The notes under the pieces were generated by a model, which ran no database searches, had not been told where the DNA came from, and saw only the letters and a program-made list of their open reading frames with translations. Positions 18,001 to 24,956 of a DNA stretch of 42,497 nucleotides are shown in pieces. Position 1 is the stretch's first letter; each line of letters begins with the position of its first letter. The stretch comes from Bacillota bacterium (lineage in GTDB: Bacteria; Bacillota; Clostridia; Christensenellales; Aristaeellaceae). The stretch spans positions 1-42,497 of the forward strand of contig JAEWSC010000066.1 of assembly GCA_023398575.1 (NCBI GenBank). Direction: 5' to 3'. Both the position numbers and the translations under genes were made by a program.

Positions 18001-19488
18001 GTCAAAGACGGTTTTGATATCCCCTTTGAGGTATTCCTGGGCTTTAAGGGCGACAAGGTTCCCGATATCGATTTGAACTTTTCTGGAGAATATCAGCCCC
18101 GTGCCCATGCCTATGTGGAAGAACTTTTCGGCAAGGGCCATGTATTCCGTGCCGGTACCATTTCCGCCCTGGCAGAGAAAACGGCATTTGGCTATGTGAG
18201 CAAGTATCTGGAGGAGCGTGGTATACAGGCCGGAAATGCGGAAAAGGAGCGCCTGGTCGCCGGTTGCGTCGGTGTCAAGCGTACCACCGGCCAGCATCCC
18301 GGCGGCATGGTGGTTGTGCCCAAGGAGTATGAGATTTATCAGTTTACTGCCATCCAGCATCCGGCGGATGACGTGGGCAGCGACACCACCACCACCCACT
18401 ACGACTTTAACTCCATGCACGACATCTTGGTAAAGCTGGACATTCTGGGTCACGACGATCCCACCATGATCCACTTTCTGGAGGAATTGACCCATATCTC
18501 CTTCCAGCAGATTCCGCTGGATGACAAGCCAGTGATGTCGCTATTCACCAGCCCCGAAGCACTTGGCATCGACGCCGAAGCGCTGGGCTGCTCAACGGGC
18601 ACCCTTGGCATACCGGAATTTGGCACCAGCTTTGTGCGCCAAATGTTGGATGACACCAGGCCTACCACCATGGAAGAATTGATCCGCTTGTCGGGTCTCA
18701 GTCACGGTACCGATGTGTGGCTGGGCAACGCCAAGGATCTGATTACCTCCGGCACGGCTGTGCTGGCCCAGTGCATCTGCACCCGCGATGATATTATGAA
18801 CTATCTCATTAGCAAGGGCGTACAGAGCAAGATGGCCTTTGACACCATGGAAAGTGTACGTAAGGGCAAAGGCTTGAAGCCCGAAATGGAAGAGGCCATG
18901 AATGCGGCCGATGTGCCCGCCTGGTTTATCGACAGCTGCAAAAAAATCAAGTACATGTTCCCCAAAGGTCACGCTGTGGCCTATGTGACCATGGCACTGC
19001 GCGTTGGCTGGTATAAGGTGCATCAGCCTTTGGCGTATTACGCGGCTTACTTCACAGTTCGCGGTGACGGCTTCGACGGAGCTAGAATGCTATTAAGCCC
19101 CGATGTAATCCGCGGAATACTCAAGGGTTATAAGGAGCAGGAACAGAAGCTGTCCGAAAAGGAAAAGGACGAGATCACCGCGCTGGAGTTGGTGCTGGAA
19201 ATGAACCTGCGTGGCATTACCTTCCTGCCGGCAGACCTGTACAAAAGCGATTCCAAGCGCTTTTTGATGGAGGATGGCAAGCTGCGGGTACCCTTTATCT
19301 CCCTGGGCGGCCTGGGCGAGGCTGCTGCGGAGGCGATCATTCGGGAGCGCGTCACACCCTTTTTATCCATTGAGGATTTGAAAAATCGGGCAAGGCTTTC
19401 CAGCGCCGTGATTGAACTGTTACGGGAACACGGGTGCTTAAATGGTATGACGGAAACAAGCCAGATGACACTGTTCAACTTTATGTAA
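15097..19488 (+). CDS. polC: DNA polymerase III PolC
   Basis: Gram-positive replicative polymerase with built-in proofreading; 1463 residues, full length. Domains in order: an N-terminal domain, an OB fold around 225-330 (GLVTVQGEIIKVEQ), a PHP domain starting near 362 (ELHMHTQMSMMDATSS), and a DEDD exonuclease inserted in it near 448 (VVLDFETTGLD). The PHP domain then resumes, followed by the polymerase core. A four-cysteine zinc site lies near 932-980 (CTHC and CPIC), and the catalytic Asp motif VPDIDLNFSG is near 988. It is the last gene of the block and ends in a strong terminator. Confidence 0.98.
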   Translation: MESGQMLAQLYKELPELSGKLTVERVIYKQAENKIYISFLSQVLVAEKAFLRMESMIRGMYPTTRLAIRVASPALAEDFLANISHYKQVFIDFVTRAHPASASWIGELDWEVQDGRVVLTFPDEFSLRFMQRGNVTDKLAQAVWDIFRIRVPVELRVRGNQEARLKALREEREKEYNMILELEAARAAKEAAKPAAKDGGARPAGGGQGSASGGQEDKMRPIKGRSIGDPPVPIRELTNDTGLVTVQGEIIKVEQKELKGGEMLLVSFILTDYTSSVQCKIFFRYRNRFRKKEEDGKEEPPITQEERQAVIDVANRIQAGMAVKVRGECMYDNFAREATMTIRDIMPVPKETRQDTAEEKRIELHMHTQMSMMDATSSAGDLITRAAKWGHPAVAITDHGVLQAFPAAFAAAKKNNIKLIPGVEIYLTDEAQIVADADDRTFEKPIVVLDFETTGLDTNREHVIEIGAVKLLGNTVVDSYGTLVNPGVPLKPKITEITHITDMMLRDMPSAEETIPQLMDFIGDCAVSAHNASFDISMLRTELKRLGRTFQGPVIDTLSFARKLYPQLKSHRLGAVCKALGVSLKDAHRAVNDASATAQCLARMLEAAKGKGAETLYDLNTVLQGGAVGESYHAILLASTQTGMENLNRIVSDGHLKHFRRVPHVPRNVLQKYREGLIVGSACEAGELFQAVFKEAPEEELRKMARFYDYLEIQPVGNNAFMVREERVPDDEALRDINRRIVALGDKLGIPVVATGDVHFLEPQDAIFRAILQAGMDYKDCDLQPPLYFKTTQEMLEEFSYLGRDKCYEVVIGNPKKIADKVESLRLFPKHPKGEETFQPFWDDAKENIENMSWGTARQLYGDDLPELIVKRLEKELGSIIGYGFATLYNIAQKLVSKSLSDGYLVGSRGSVGSSFVATMCGITEVNPLPPHYRCTHCRQGFFDVDKEKYKVGVDLPDKDCPICGQKLVKDGFDIPFEVFLGFKGDKVPDIDLNFSGEYQPRAHAYVEELFGKGHVFRAGTISALAEKTAFGYVSKYLEERGIQAGNAEKERLVAGCVGVKRTTGQHPGGMVVVPKEYEIYQFTAIQHPADDVGSDTTTTHYDFNSMHDILVKLDILGHDDPTMIHFLEELTHISFQQIPLDDKPVMSLFTSPEALGIDAEALGCSTGTLGIPEFGTSFVRQMLDDTRPTTMEELIRLSGLSHGTDVWLGNAKDLITSGTAVLAQCICTRDDIMNYLISKGVQSKMAFDTMESVRKGKGLKPEMEEAMNAADVPAWFIDSCKKIKYMFPKGHAVAYVTMALRVGWYKVHQPLAYYAAYFTVRGDGFDGARMLLSPDVIRGILKGYKEQEQKLSEKEKDEITALELVLEMNLRGITFLPADLYKSDSKRFLMEDGKLRVPFISLGGLGEAAAEAIIRERVTPFLSIEDLKNRARLSSAVIELLREHGCLNGMTETSQMTLFNFM

Positions 19489-19500
19489 TTTTCACTACAC

Positions 19501-19534
19501 AAAAAGGCGGAAGATTTATGCTTTCCGCCTTTTT
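19501..19534 (+). terminator. Terminator after polC
   Basis: AAAAAGGCGGAA (19501-19512) pairs perfectly with TTCCGCCTTTTT (19523-19534) around a 10-nt loop. It closes the long rpsB-polC block. Confidence 0.9.
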
Positions 19535-19547
19535 GCTTTTGCACTAC

Positions 19548-19575
19548 TTGACATTCTGTTTTTTTGCCGTAAAAT
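19548..19575 (+). promoter_or_regulatory. Sigma-A promoter of the marR-ABC operon
   Basis: TTGACA (19548-19553), a 16-bp spacer and TAAAAT (19570-19575). Transcription should start near 19582, just before the operator-like palindrome. Confidence 0.7.
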
Positions 19576-19587
19576 AGTGCATATTCG

Positions 19588-19607
19588 ATTGTTTTATATC
19601 CAACAAT
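19588..19607 (+). promoter_or_regulatory. Operator-like site O1 upstream of marR
   Basis: ATTGTTTTATATCCAACAAT: perfect 6-bp arms ATTGTT/AACAAT separated by 8 nt, just downstream of the predicted start. Its reverse complement matches a site upstream of the ABC genes at 17 of 20 positions, which argues that it is the binding site of the adjacent MarR protein. Confidence 0.65.
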
Positions 19608-19624
19608 TATTTGGGAGGCAGCCA

Positions 19625-20074
19625 TTGGATAACAAGCGTCATATAGGCAGAGAAATTCGTTCGCTGAACAATATACTGATGCGGCGCTTTGACAGCAACC
19701 GGCCCGACAAAGAAGAACTGGGCAGGATCACCAACGCCAACCGCTGGGTGATTGGTTACCTTACCGAACAGCAGGCGAAGGGAAAGGACGTTTTTCAGCG
19801 GGACCTGGAGGAAACATTTTGTATCACCCGCTCCACGGTGTCAAAGGTGATAGACCTGATGATTCAAAAAGGGCTGATTGAGCGTCAGGCGGTCCCATAT
19901 GACGCACGTCTTAAGAAGCTGGTGCTAACAGAAAAGGCGCTGGAATTGTCCGGCAAGGTACGGCTATATGCTGAAGGGGTAGAAAAAGAGGTCACCGCGG
20001 GCTTTACCCAGGAGGAAATCTCTACGCTGCTATCTTACATTGACCGTATTCGAAAGAACCTGGGTGAGCCGTAA
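19625..20074 (+). CDS. MarR-family transcriptional regulator
   Basis: 149 residues from a TTG start, chosen because GGGAGG lies six bases upstream; no ATG suits. A winged helix-turn-helix is clear: VFQRDLEETFCITRSTVSKVIDLMIQKGLIERQ, then the wing PYDARLKKLVLTEKA. N- and C-terminal helices would form the dimer interface. It sits directly upstream of two ABC half-transporter genes, with matching operator-like sites before itself and before the ABC genes. It is thus probably an autorepressor of an efflux operon, released by a transported compound. The ligand is unknown. Confidence 0.93.
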   Translation: MDNKRHIGREIRSLNNILMRRFDSNRPDKEELGRITNANRWVIGYLTEQQAKGKDVFQRDLEETFCITRSTVSKVIDLMIQKGLIERQAVPYDARLKKLVLTEKALELSGKVRLYAEGVEKEVTAGFTQEEISTLLSYIDRIRKNLGEP

Positions 20075-20132
20075 AACCGTTTTGCTTAGATTTAATGCGT
20101 CGCCGGGGAAGAGCCGGTATTTTTTAAGACCT

Positions 20133-20152
20133 ATTGTTGGATGTACAACTAT
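20133..20152 (-). promoter_or_regulatory. Operator-like site O2 upstream of the ABC genes
   Basis: ATTGTTGGATGTACAACTAT on the plus strand, equal at 17 of 20 positions to the reverse complement of site O1 (19588-19607). It lies between marR and the first ABC gene. No convincing promoter was seen beside it. Confidence 0.6.
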
Positions 20153-20190
20153 TCTGCAGCCGATATGCTGCAAACGCGGGAGGGAAACAA

Positions 20191-21936
20191 ATGATCCGAA
20201 AGCTTGCCAAAAGTGTGCGGGAGTATAAAAAGCTTTCTATCCTCACCCCTGCATTGATCACGGGGGAAGTAATTATCGAATGCCTGATTCCATTTATCAT
20301 TGCCATTTTGATCAACCAAATCAAGGCTGGTTGCGAGCTTTCCGTAATCGCCATCTATGGCGGCATTCTATTTGCCATGGCTTGCTGCTCTCTGGCCTTT
20401 GGGGCGGCAGCTGGCGCCACAGGTGCAACAGCATCCAGCGGCTTTGGAAAAAACCTGCGGCATGACCTCTTCTACCGCATCCAGTCCTTCGCCTTTGAAA
20501 ATATCGACAGATTTTCATCTTCCTCTTTGATTACAAGGATGACCACCGACGTCACCAATGTGCAGAACGCTTATATGATGATCATCCGAGTGGCGGTCAG
20601 GAGCCCGCTGATGTTTATTTTCTCCATCGTAATGGCGTATATCATGGGCGGAAAGCTGGCACTCATGTTTGTGGTCGTCATCCCGTTTTTGGCCTTTGGC
20701 TTGATCCTGATTATGAGAAAGGCCGTGCCAACGTTCAAGCGCGTTTTCAAAAAGTATGATAAGCTCAACGAATCCATTGAGGAAAACGTGCAGGGCATGC
20801 GCGTGGTCAAATCCTTCGTGCGGGAGGATTATGAAAAAGAAAAATTCGGCGAGGCGGCGGATAGCATCCGCAAGGATTTTACCAGGGTTGAAAGGATTAT
20901 CGCTTTCAATGGCCCGCTGATGCAGTTTTGCCTGTATTTTGATATGGTGGTTGTGCTTCTGTTCGGGTCTCAAATCATTATTACATCCAAAGGGCTGAAC
21001 CTGGATGTTGGTCAATTTTCCGCCATGCTGACCTATGGGTTTCAAATACTCAATTCCTTGATGATGCTTTCTATGGTCTATGTCATGATCACTATTGCCA
21101 GCGAGTCTGCCAAGCGGATCGTAGAGGTGATGGAGGAAACGCCTGCGATTCAAACGCCGGAGCACCCCGTTGCCATCGTTGCAAACGGCTCCATTGAATT
21201 TGCCAATGTCAGTTTCAAATACTCCATGCGTGCAGAGCGGTATGCATTATCAGGCATCAACCTTCATATCCGATCAGGGGAAACGGTGGGCATTCTTGGC
21301 GGGACCGGCACATCCAAATCAACGCTGGTGCAACTGATCCCACGGCTGTATGACGCCACGGAAGGAACCGTTTTGGTCGGTGGCGTGGATGTGAAGCAGT
21401 ATGACCTCAAAGCCCTGCGCGATTCGGTAGCCGTGGTGCTGCAAAAGAATGTGCTGTTCTCCGGTACCATTAAGGATAACCTGCGCTGGGGAAACCAGGA
21501 CGCCACAGACGAAGAGATGGTGAATGCCTGCAAACTGGCACAGGCCCATGATTTTATCAGCGCCTTCCCGGATGGCTATGACACGAAAATCGAGCAGGGG
21601 GGTACCAATGTATCTGGTGGGCAAAAGCAGCGGCTTTGCATTGCCAGAGCGCTGCTAAAAAAGCCTAAGGTGCTGATTTTGGACGATTCAACCAGCGCTG
21701 TGGATACGAGAACCGATGCCATGATCCGCAAGGCTTTCCAGGAGTTCATACCAGACACAACAAAAATAATCATCGCTCAGCGTGTGGCTTCCGTGATGGA
21801 TGCGGATAAGATTATCCTGCTGGAAGGCGGCAGGATTGTTGCCATGGGCACCCATCAGGAGCTTATGCAGACAAATGACATATACCGCGAGGTGTATATT
21901 ACGCAGAGCAGAGGAGGGGAAGAGGATGCAGAATAA
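20191..21936 (+). CDS. ABC exporter half-transporter, degenerate ATPase partner
   Basis: 581 residues: a six-helix transmembrane domain (about 20-320), then a nucleotide-binding domain. The ATPase motifs depart from consensus. Walker A reads GGTGTSKST (370-378) with Ser375 where the last Gly is normal. The residue after Walker B is Asp499 instead of catalytic Glu (LILDD). The switch His is Gln530 (IAQR). The signature VSGGQ (474-478) is intact. This is the degenerate-site subunit of a heterodimeric type IV exporter, like those of the LmrCD, BmrCD and TM287/288 group. The start at 20191 follows GGGAGGG. It overlaps the next gene by 11 nt. The substrate is probably a drug, lipid or peptide, not identifiable here. 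Confidence 0.93.
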   Translation: MIRKLAKSVREYKKLSILTPALITGEVIIECLIPFIIAILINQIKAGCELSVIAIYGGILFAMACCSLAFGAAAGATGATASSGFGKNLRHDLFYRIQSFAFENIDRFSSSSLITRMTTDVTNVQNAYMMIIRVAVRSPLMFIFSIVMAYIMGGKLALMFVVVIPFLAFGLILIMRKAVPTFKRVFKKYDKLNESIEENVQGMRVVKSFVREDYEKEKFGEAADSIRKDFTRVERIIAFNGPLMQFCLYFDMVVVLLFGSQIIITSKGLNLDVGQFSAMLTYGFQILNSLMMLSMVYVMITIASESAKRIVEVMEETPAIQTPEHPVAIVANGSIEFANVSFKYSMRAERYALSGINLHIRSGETVGILGGTGTSKSTLVQLIPRLYDATEGTVLVGGVDVKQYDLKALRDSVAVVLQKNVLFSGTIKDNLRWGNQDATDEEMVNACKLAQAHDFISAFPDGYDTKIEQGGTNVSGGQKQRLCIARALLKKPKVLILDDSTSAVDTRTDAMIRKAFQEFIPDTTKIIIAQRVASVMDADKIILLEGGRIVAMGTHQELMQTNDIYREVYITQSRGGEEDAE

Positions 21937-23842
21937 AAAGGAGGGCGGCTTAAGACGCCCAAAGGCAAAGCGAGGCACCTTCGCACGGCTGATGAAAATG
22001 CTGTGGCAGTCTTTCCCCACACTTGTTCCCATGGTGGGCTTGTTTATCGTGTTTTCTGCCGCGGTAAGCTCCATTCCCACTATCTTCATGCAGAAAATCA
22101 TTGCCGTGATCGAGACATGGTATCTGTCAGGCAACTGGGCAAGTGCAAAAGCGGATATCGTGCCCAAGGTATTGCTGCTGGCGGTGTTCTATGTTTTATC
22201 CATTGCCACCGCCATTGGGTACACACAGTTGATGGCGTATATTACCCAGGCCTTTTTGTACAAGCTGCGCAAACACGTGTTTAACGGTATGCAGAACCTG
22301 CCGGTCCGCTTTTTTGATACGAACAAGCATGGCGATATCATGAGTTACTATACCAATGATATCGATACCCTGCGGCAGCTTGTATCCCAGTCATTGCCCA
22401 GCCTGATCCAATCTGGCGTGGTGATGCTGACCATCTTTGGCATCATGATCTATTTTAGCGCATGGCTGGCCGCACTCGTTTTTGCCGGCATCATCGGCAT
22501 GTATTTTGTCACCCGCAAGCTGGGCGGCCATTCGGCTCGATATTTTGGCCGGCAGCAGAAGGCCATGGGTATGACCGAAGGCTATGTGGAAGAAATGATG
22601 AACGGCCAAAAGGTCGTAAAGGTGTTCTGCCACGAGGAGGAAAGCGGAAGACGCTTTGATGAAATCAACGAAGCACTGTATGAGGATGCCCGCAAGGCCA
22701 ACCGTTATGCCAATATGCTGATGCCTACCCTGCACAATATTGGCAACGTTCTTTACGTACTGGTGGCTTTGACCGGTGGGTTTTTGATGCTTACCCAGAT
22801 GCCGAATTTCAGCCTGTCTGGACTGCCTCTTGGCATCAGCATTGTGGTGCCATTTCTGAACATGACCCGTCAACTGGCCGGTAACATTGGCCAGGTATCC
22901 CAACAAATTAACGCGGTGGTCATGGGCCTGGCGGGCGCTGACCGCATTTTCACCTTGATGGATGAAAAGCCGGAGGAGGATCAGGGCTATGTTACGCTGG
23001 TCAATGCGAACATTTCTGAGGACGGAGCAATTACCGAAAGCCAAAAGCACACCGGTCAATGGGCATGGCGGCATCCGCATGGGGACGGCACGCTGACCTA
23101 TACCAAGCTTTTGGGTGATGTACGCATGGAGCATGTAGACTTTGCCTATGCGCAAGGGAAGCCGGTCTTGCAGGATGTGTCGGTCTATGCACAGCCCAGG
23201 CAAAAGGTGGCATTTGTGGGCGCTACCGGCGCGGGTAAGACGACCATTACCAACCTGATCAACCGCTTTTACGATATCGCGGATGGGAAAATATATTACG
23301 ATGGGATCAACATCAACAAGATTAAAAAAGCCGACCTTCGCAGGTCGCTGGGGGTTGTGCTGCAGGATACCCAGTTGTTTACTGGAACGGTGATGGAAAA
23401 TATCCGTTATGGCCGGCTGGATGCAACGGAAGCGGAGTGCATGGAGGCGGCGAAGCTTGCGGGAGCTGATGACTTTATTACCCGTCTGCCGGATGGCTAC
23501 GGTACGATGCTGGCAGGGAATGGCGCTAACCTGTCTCAAGGGCAGCGGCAATTGATCTCCATTGCCAGGGCGGCTGTGGCCGACCCTCCTGTGATGATAC
23601 TGGATGAGGCTACTTCCTCCATTGACACACGCACCGAGGCCATCGTACAGCGTGGCATGGACAAGCTGATGGAAAACAGAACCGTGTTTGTTATCGCCCA
23701 CCGGCTATCCACTGTGCGAAATTCAGATGTGATTATGGTGCTGGATCACGGTAAGATCATCGAGCGCGGCAGTCATCAAAAGCTGCTGACGGACAAGGGA
23801 ACATATTATCAGCTATATACGGGCGTGTTTGAACTTGAATAG
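21926..23842 (+). CDS. ABC exporter half-transporter, catalytic ATPase partner
   Basis: 638 residues: transmembrane domain (about 45-345) and ATPase domain. Canonical catalytic motifs: Walker A GATGAGKTT (K438), Walker B with catalytic Glu561 (MILDEATSS), and switch His592 (VIAHRL). Its signature motif, however, is LSQGQ (536-540) rather than LSGGQ. About 60 extra residues lie between the two domains. Together with the upstream subunit this gives one competent and one degenerate ATP site. The start at 21926 follows GAGGGGAAGAGG inside the end of the upstream gene, which suggests translational coupling. Confidence 0.95.
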   Translation: MQNKKEGGLRRPKAKRGTFARLMKMLWQSFPTLVPMVGLFIVFSAAVSSIPTIFMQKIIAVIETWYLSGNWASAKADIVPKVLLLAVFYVLSIATAIGYTQLMAYITQAFLYKLRKHVFNGMQNLPVRFFDTNKHGDIMSYYTNDIDTLRQLVSQSLPSLIQSGVVMLTIFGIMIYFSAWLAALVFAGIIGMYFVTRKLGGHSARYFGRQQKAMGMTEGYVEEMMNGQKVVKVFCHEEESGRRFDEINEALYEDARKANRYANMLMPTLHNIGNVLYVLVALTGGFLMLTQMPNFSLSGLPLGISIVVPFLNMTRQLAGNIGQVSQQINAVVMGLAGADRIFTLMDEKPEEDQGYVTLVNANISEDGAITESQKHTGQWAWRHPHGDGTLTYTKLLGDVRMEHVDFAYAQGKPVLQDVSVYAQPRQKVAFVGATGAGKTTITNLINRFYDIADGKIYYDGININKIKKADLRRSLGVVLQDTQLFTGTVMENIRYGRLDATEAECMEAAKLAGADDFITRLPDGYGTMLAGNGANLSQGQRQLISIARAAVADPPVMILDEATSSIDTRTEAIVQRGMDKLMENRTVFVIAHRLSTVRNSDVIMVLDHGKIIERGSHQKLLTDKGTYYQLYTGVFELE

Positions 23843-23852
23843 GTTAATAGCA

Positions 23853-23880
23853 AAAAGGCGCTGAGTTAGCAGTGCCTTTT
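23853..23880. terminator. Bidirectional terminator between ABC operon and holA
   Basis: AAAAGGCGCTG pairs with CAGTGCCTTTT (11 bp, one GU) around a six-base loop. A-rich and T-rich flanks suit termination from both the rightward ABC operon and the leftward holA operon. Confidence 0.85.
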
Positions 23881-23882
23881 CT

Positions 23883-24953
23883 TTATACCTTTGTAAAAGC
23901 AGTATCCTTGATCTCTCCGCCTTTTAACTGCGACAGAACCAGCATCACCCGCTCTACCGAGCCTTCTTCCGCCATACGGCCGGATTTAACAGAATATTCC
24001 GTATCCACGCACAGGGCCATGGCCTCCTTCAATTGTGAAAGGGTGTATGCAGACGCTTGTTTGGCTGCTCGGTCTACCGCGAAGGGGGGGATACCAAGGC
24101 GGCTCCGTATATCAGCAGGGGAGGCATTGCTTTCCCGAAGGGATTTATAGTGAAACAAAATGCGGTATTGCCGCAGGATCATGGCCAGTATGGCGAAACG
24201 GCTGCCGCCGGTTCGCAGCATATTTTCAAACAGGCTGAAGGCCTTGGGCGTCCGCCCTTCCACCAGCGCGTCCACCATATCAAACACCGAAGCTTCCAGC
24301 GAGCGGGTGGCGACTGCTTGTATATCCTCCACCGTCACCTGCCCCCGGTCGCCTACATGGGCGGCCAGTTTTTCCATTTCCCCCTTTAAAAGCGCGGCAT
24401 CCCGGCCAACGGTGAAGGAGAGGTTGGACGCTGTGGCTGGAGAGATTTCTTTGTTCAGGCTGCGCATGGTCTGTATGATCCAGCGGTTTAATTCTTCGTT
24501 GTCTAAGGTGTCAAACGATGCGATAGCGCCGCTCTTTTTGATGGCGACATACAGTTTACGCCTGGCATCCGCTTTCCCCTTTTCATAAAACACAACGCAT
24601 GTGGTGGGAGGAAGGTCGCTCAAATAATCGCAGAAAGCTTTGGTCTGGTCATCATCCGCTGACTCCTCTTCGCTTTCTTCATTCTTGCGGGATGGGCGCA
24701 GTAGACTGCACTCACGGACTACAACCAGACGCTTGTCTGCCATAAAGGGCAGTGTTTCTGCGGCCGACCTTAAAGCTCCAAGAAGAGGGTTCTCCAGCAC
24801 CGTTTCATTCAGCGCCTCCAACCCTTGGGGCAGTATGGATTTTCGCAAAAGCTCCAGTGCCTGCTGCTTAATATATTCCTCTACGCCTTCCATCATGTAT
24901 AAAGAACCGAGCTGATTACTTTTCACTACCTTAAAAAAATCGCTATGATTCAT
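23883..24953 (-). CDS. holA: DNA polymerase III delta subunit
   Basis: Clamp-loader subunit that opens the beta clamp. 356 residues, normal length. The N-terminal pattern SLYMMEGVEEYIKQQ followed by RLVVVRECSLL, and the C-terminal RFAILAMILRQYRIL and RMAEEGSVERVML segments, match the HolA family. As usual for delta, no P-loop is present. It starts 3 nt after the end of comEC on the same strand. The comEC-holA order is widespread in Firmicutes. Confidence 0.93.
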   Translation of the reverse strand: MNHSDFFKVVKSNQLGSLYMMEGVEEYIKQQALELLRKSILPQGLEALNETVLENPLLGALRSAAETLPFMADKRLVVVRECSLLRPSRKNEESEEESADDDQTKAFCDYLSDLPPTTCVVFYEKGKADARRKLYVAIKKSGAIASFDTLDNEELNRWIIQTMRSLNKEISPATASNLSFTVGRDAALLKGEMEKLAAHVGDRGQVTVEDIQAVATRSLEASVFDMVDALVEGRTPKAFSLFENMLRTGGSRFAILAMILRQYRILFHYKSLRESNASPADIRSRLGIPPFAVDRAAKQASAYTLSQLKEAMALCVDTEYSVKSGRMAEEGSVERVMLVLSQLKGGEIKDTAFTKV

Positions 24954-24956
24954 TGC

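Noticed and set aside
22391..23701. 436-codon minus-strand open frame over the second ABC gene
   Set aside because: Shadow of a well-supported ABC transporter gene; its translation is rich in His, Gln and Gly with no recognisable domain.
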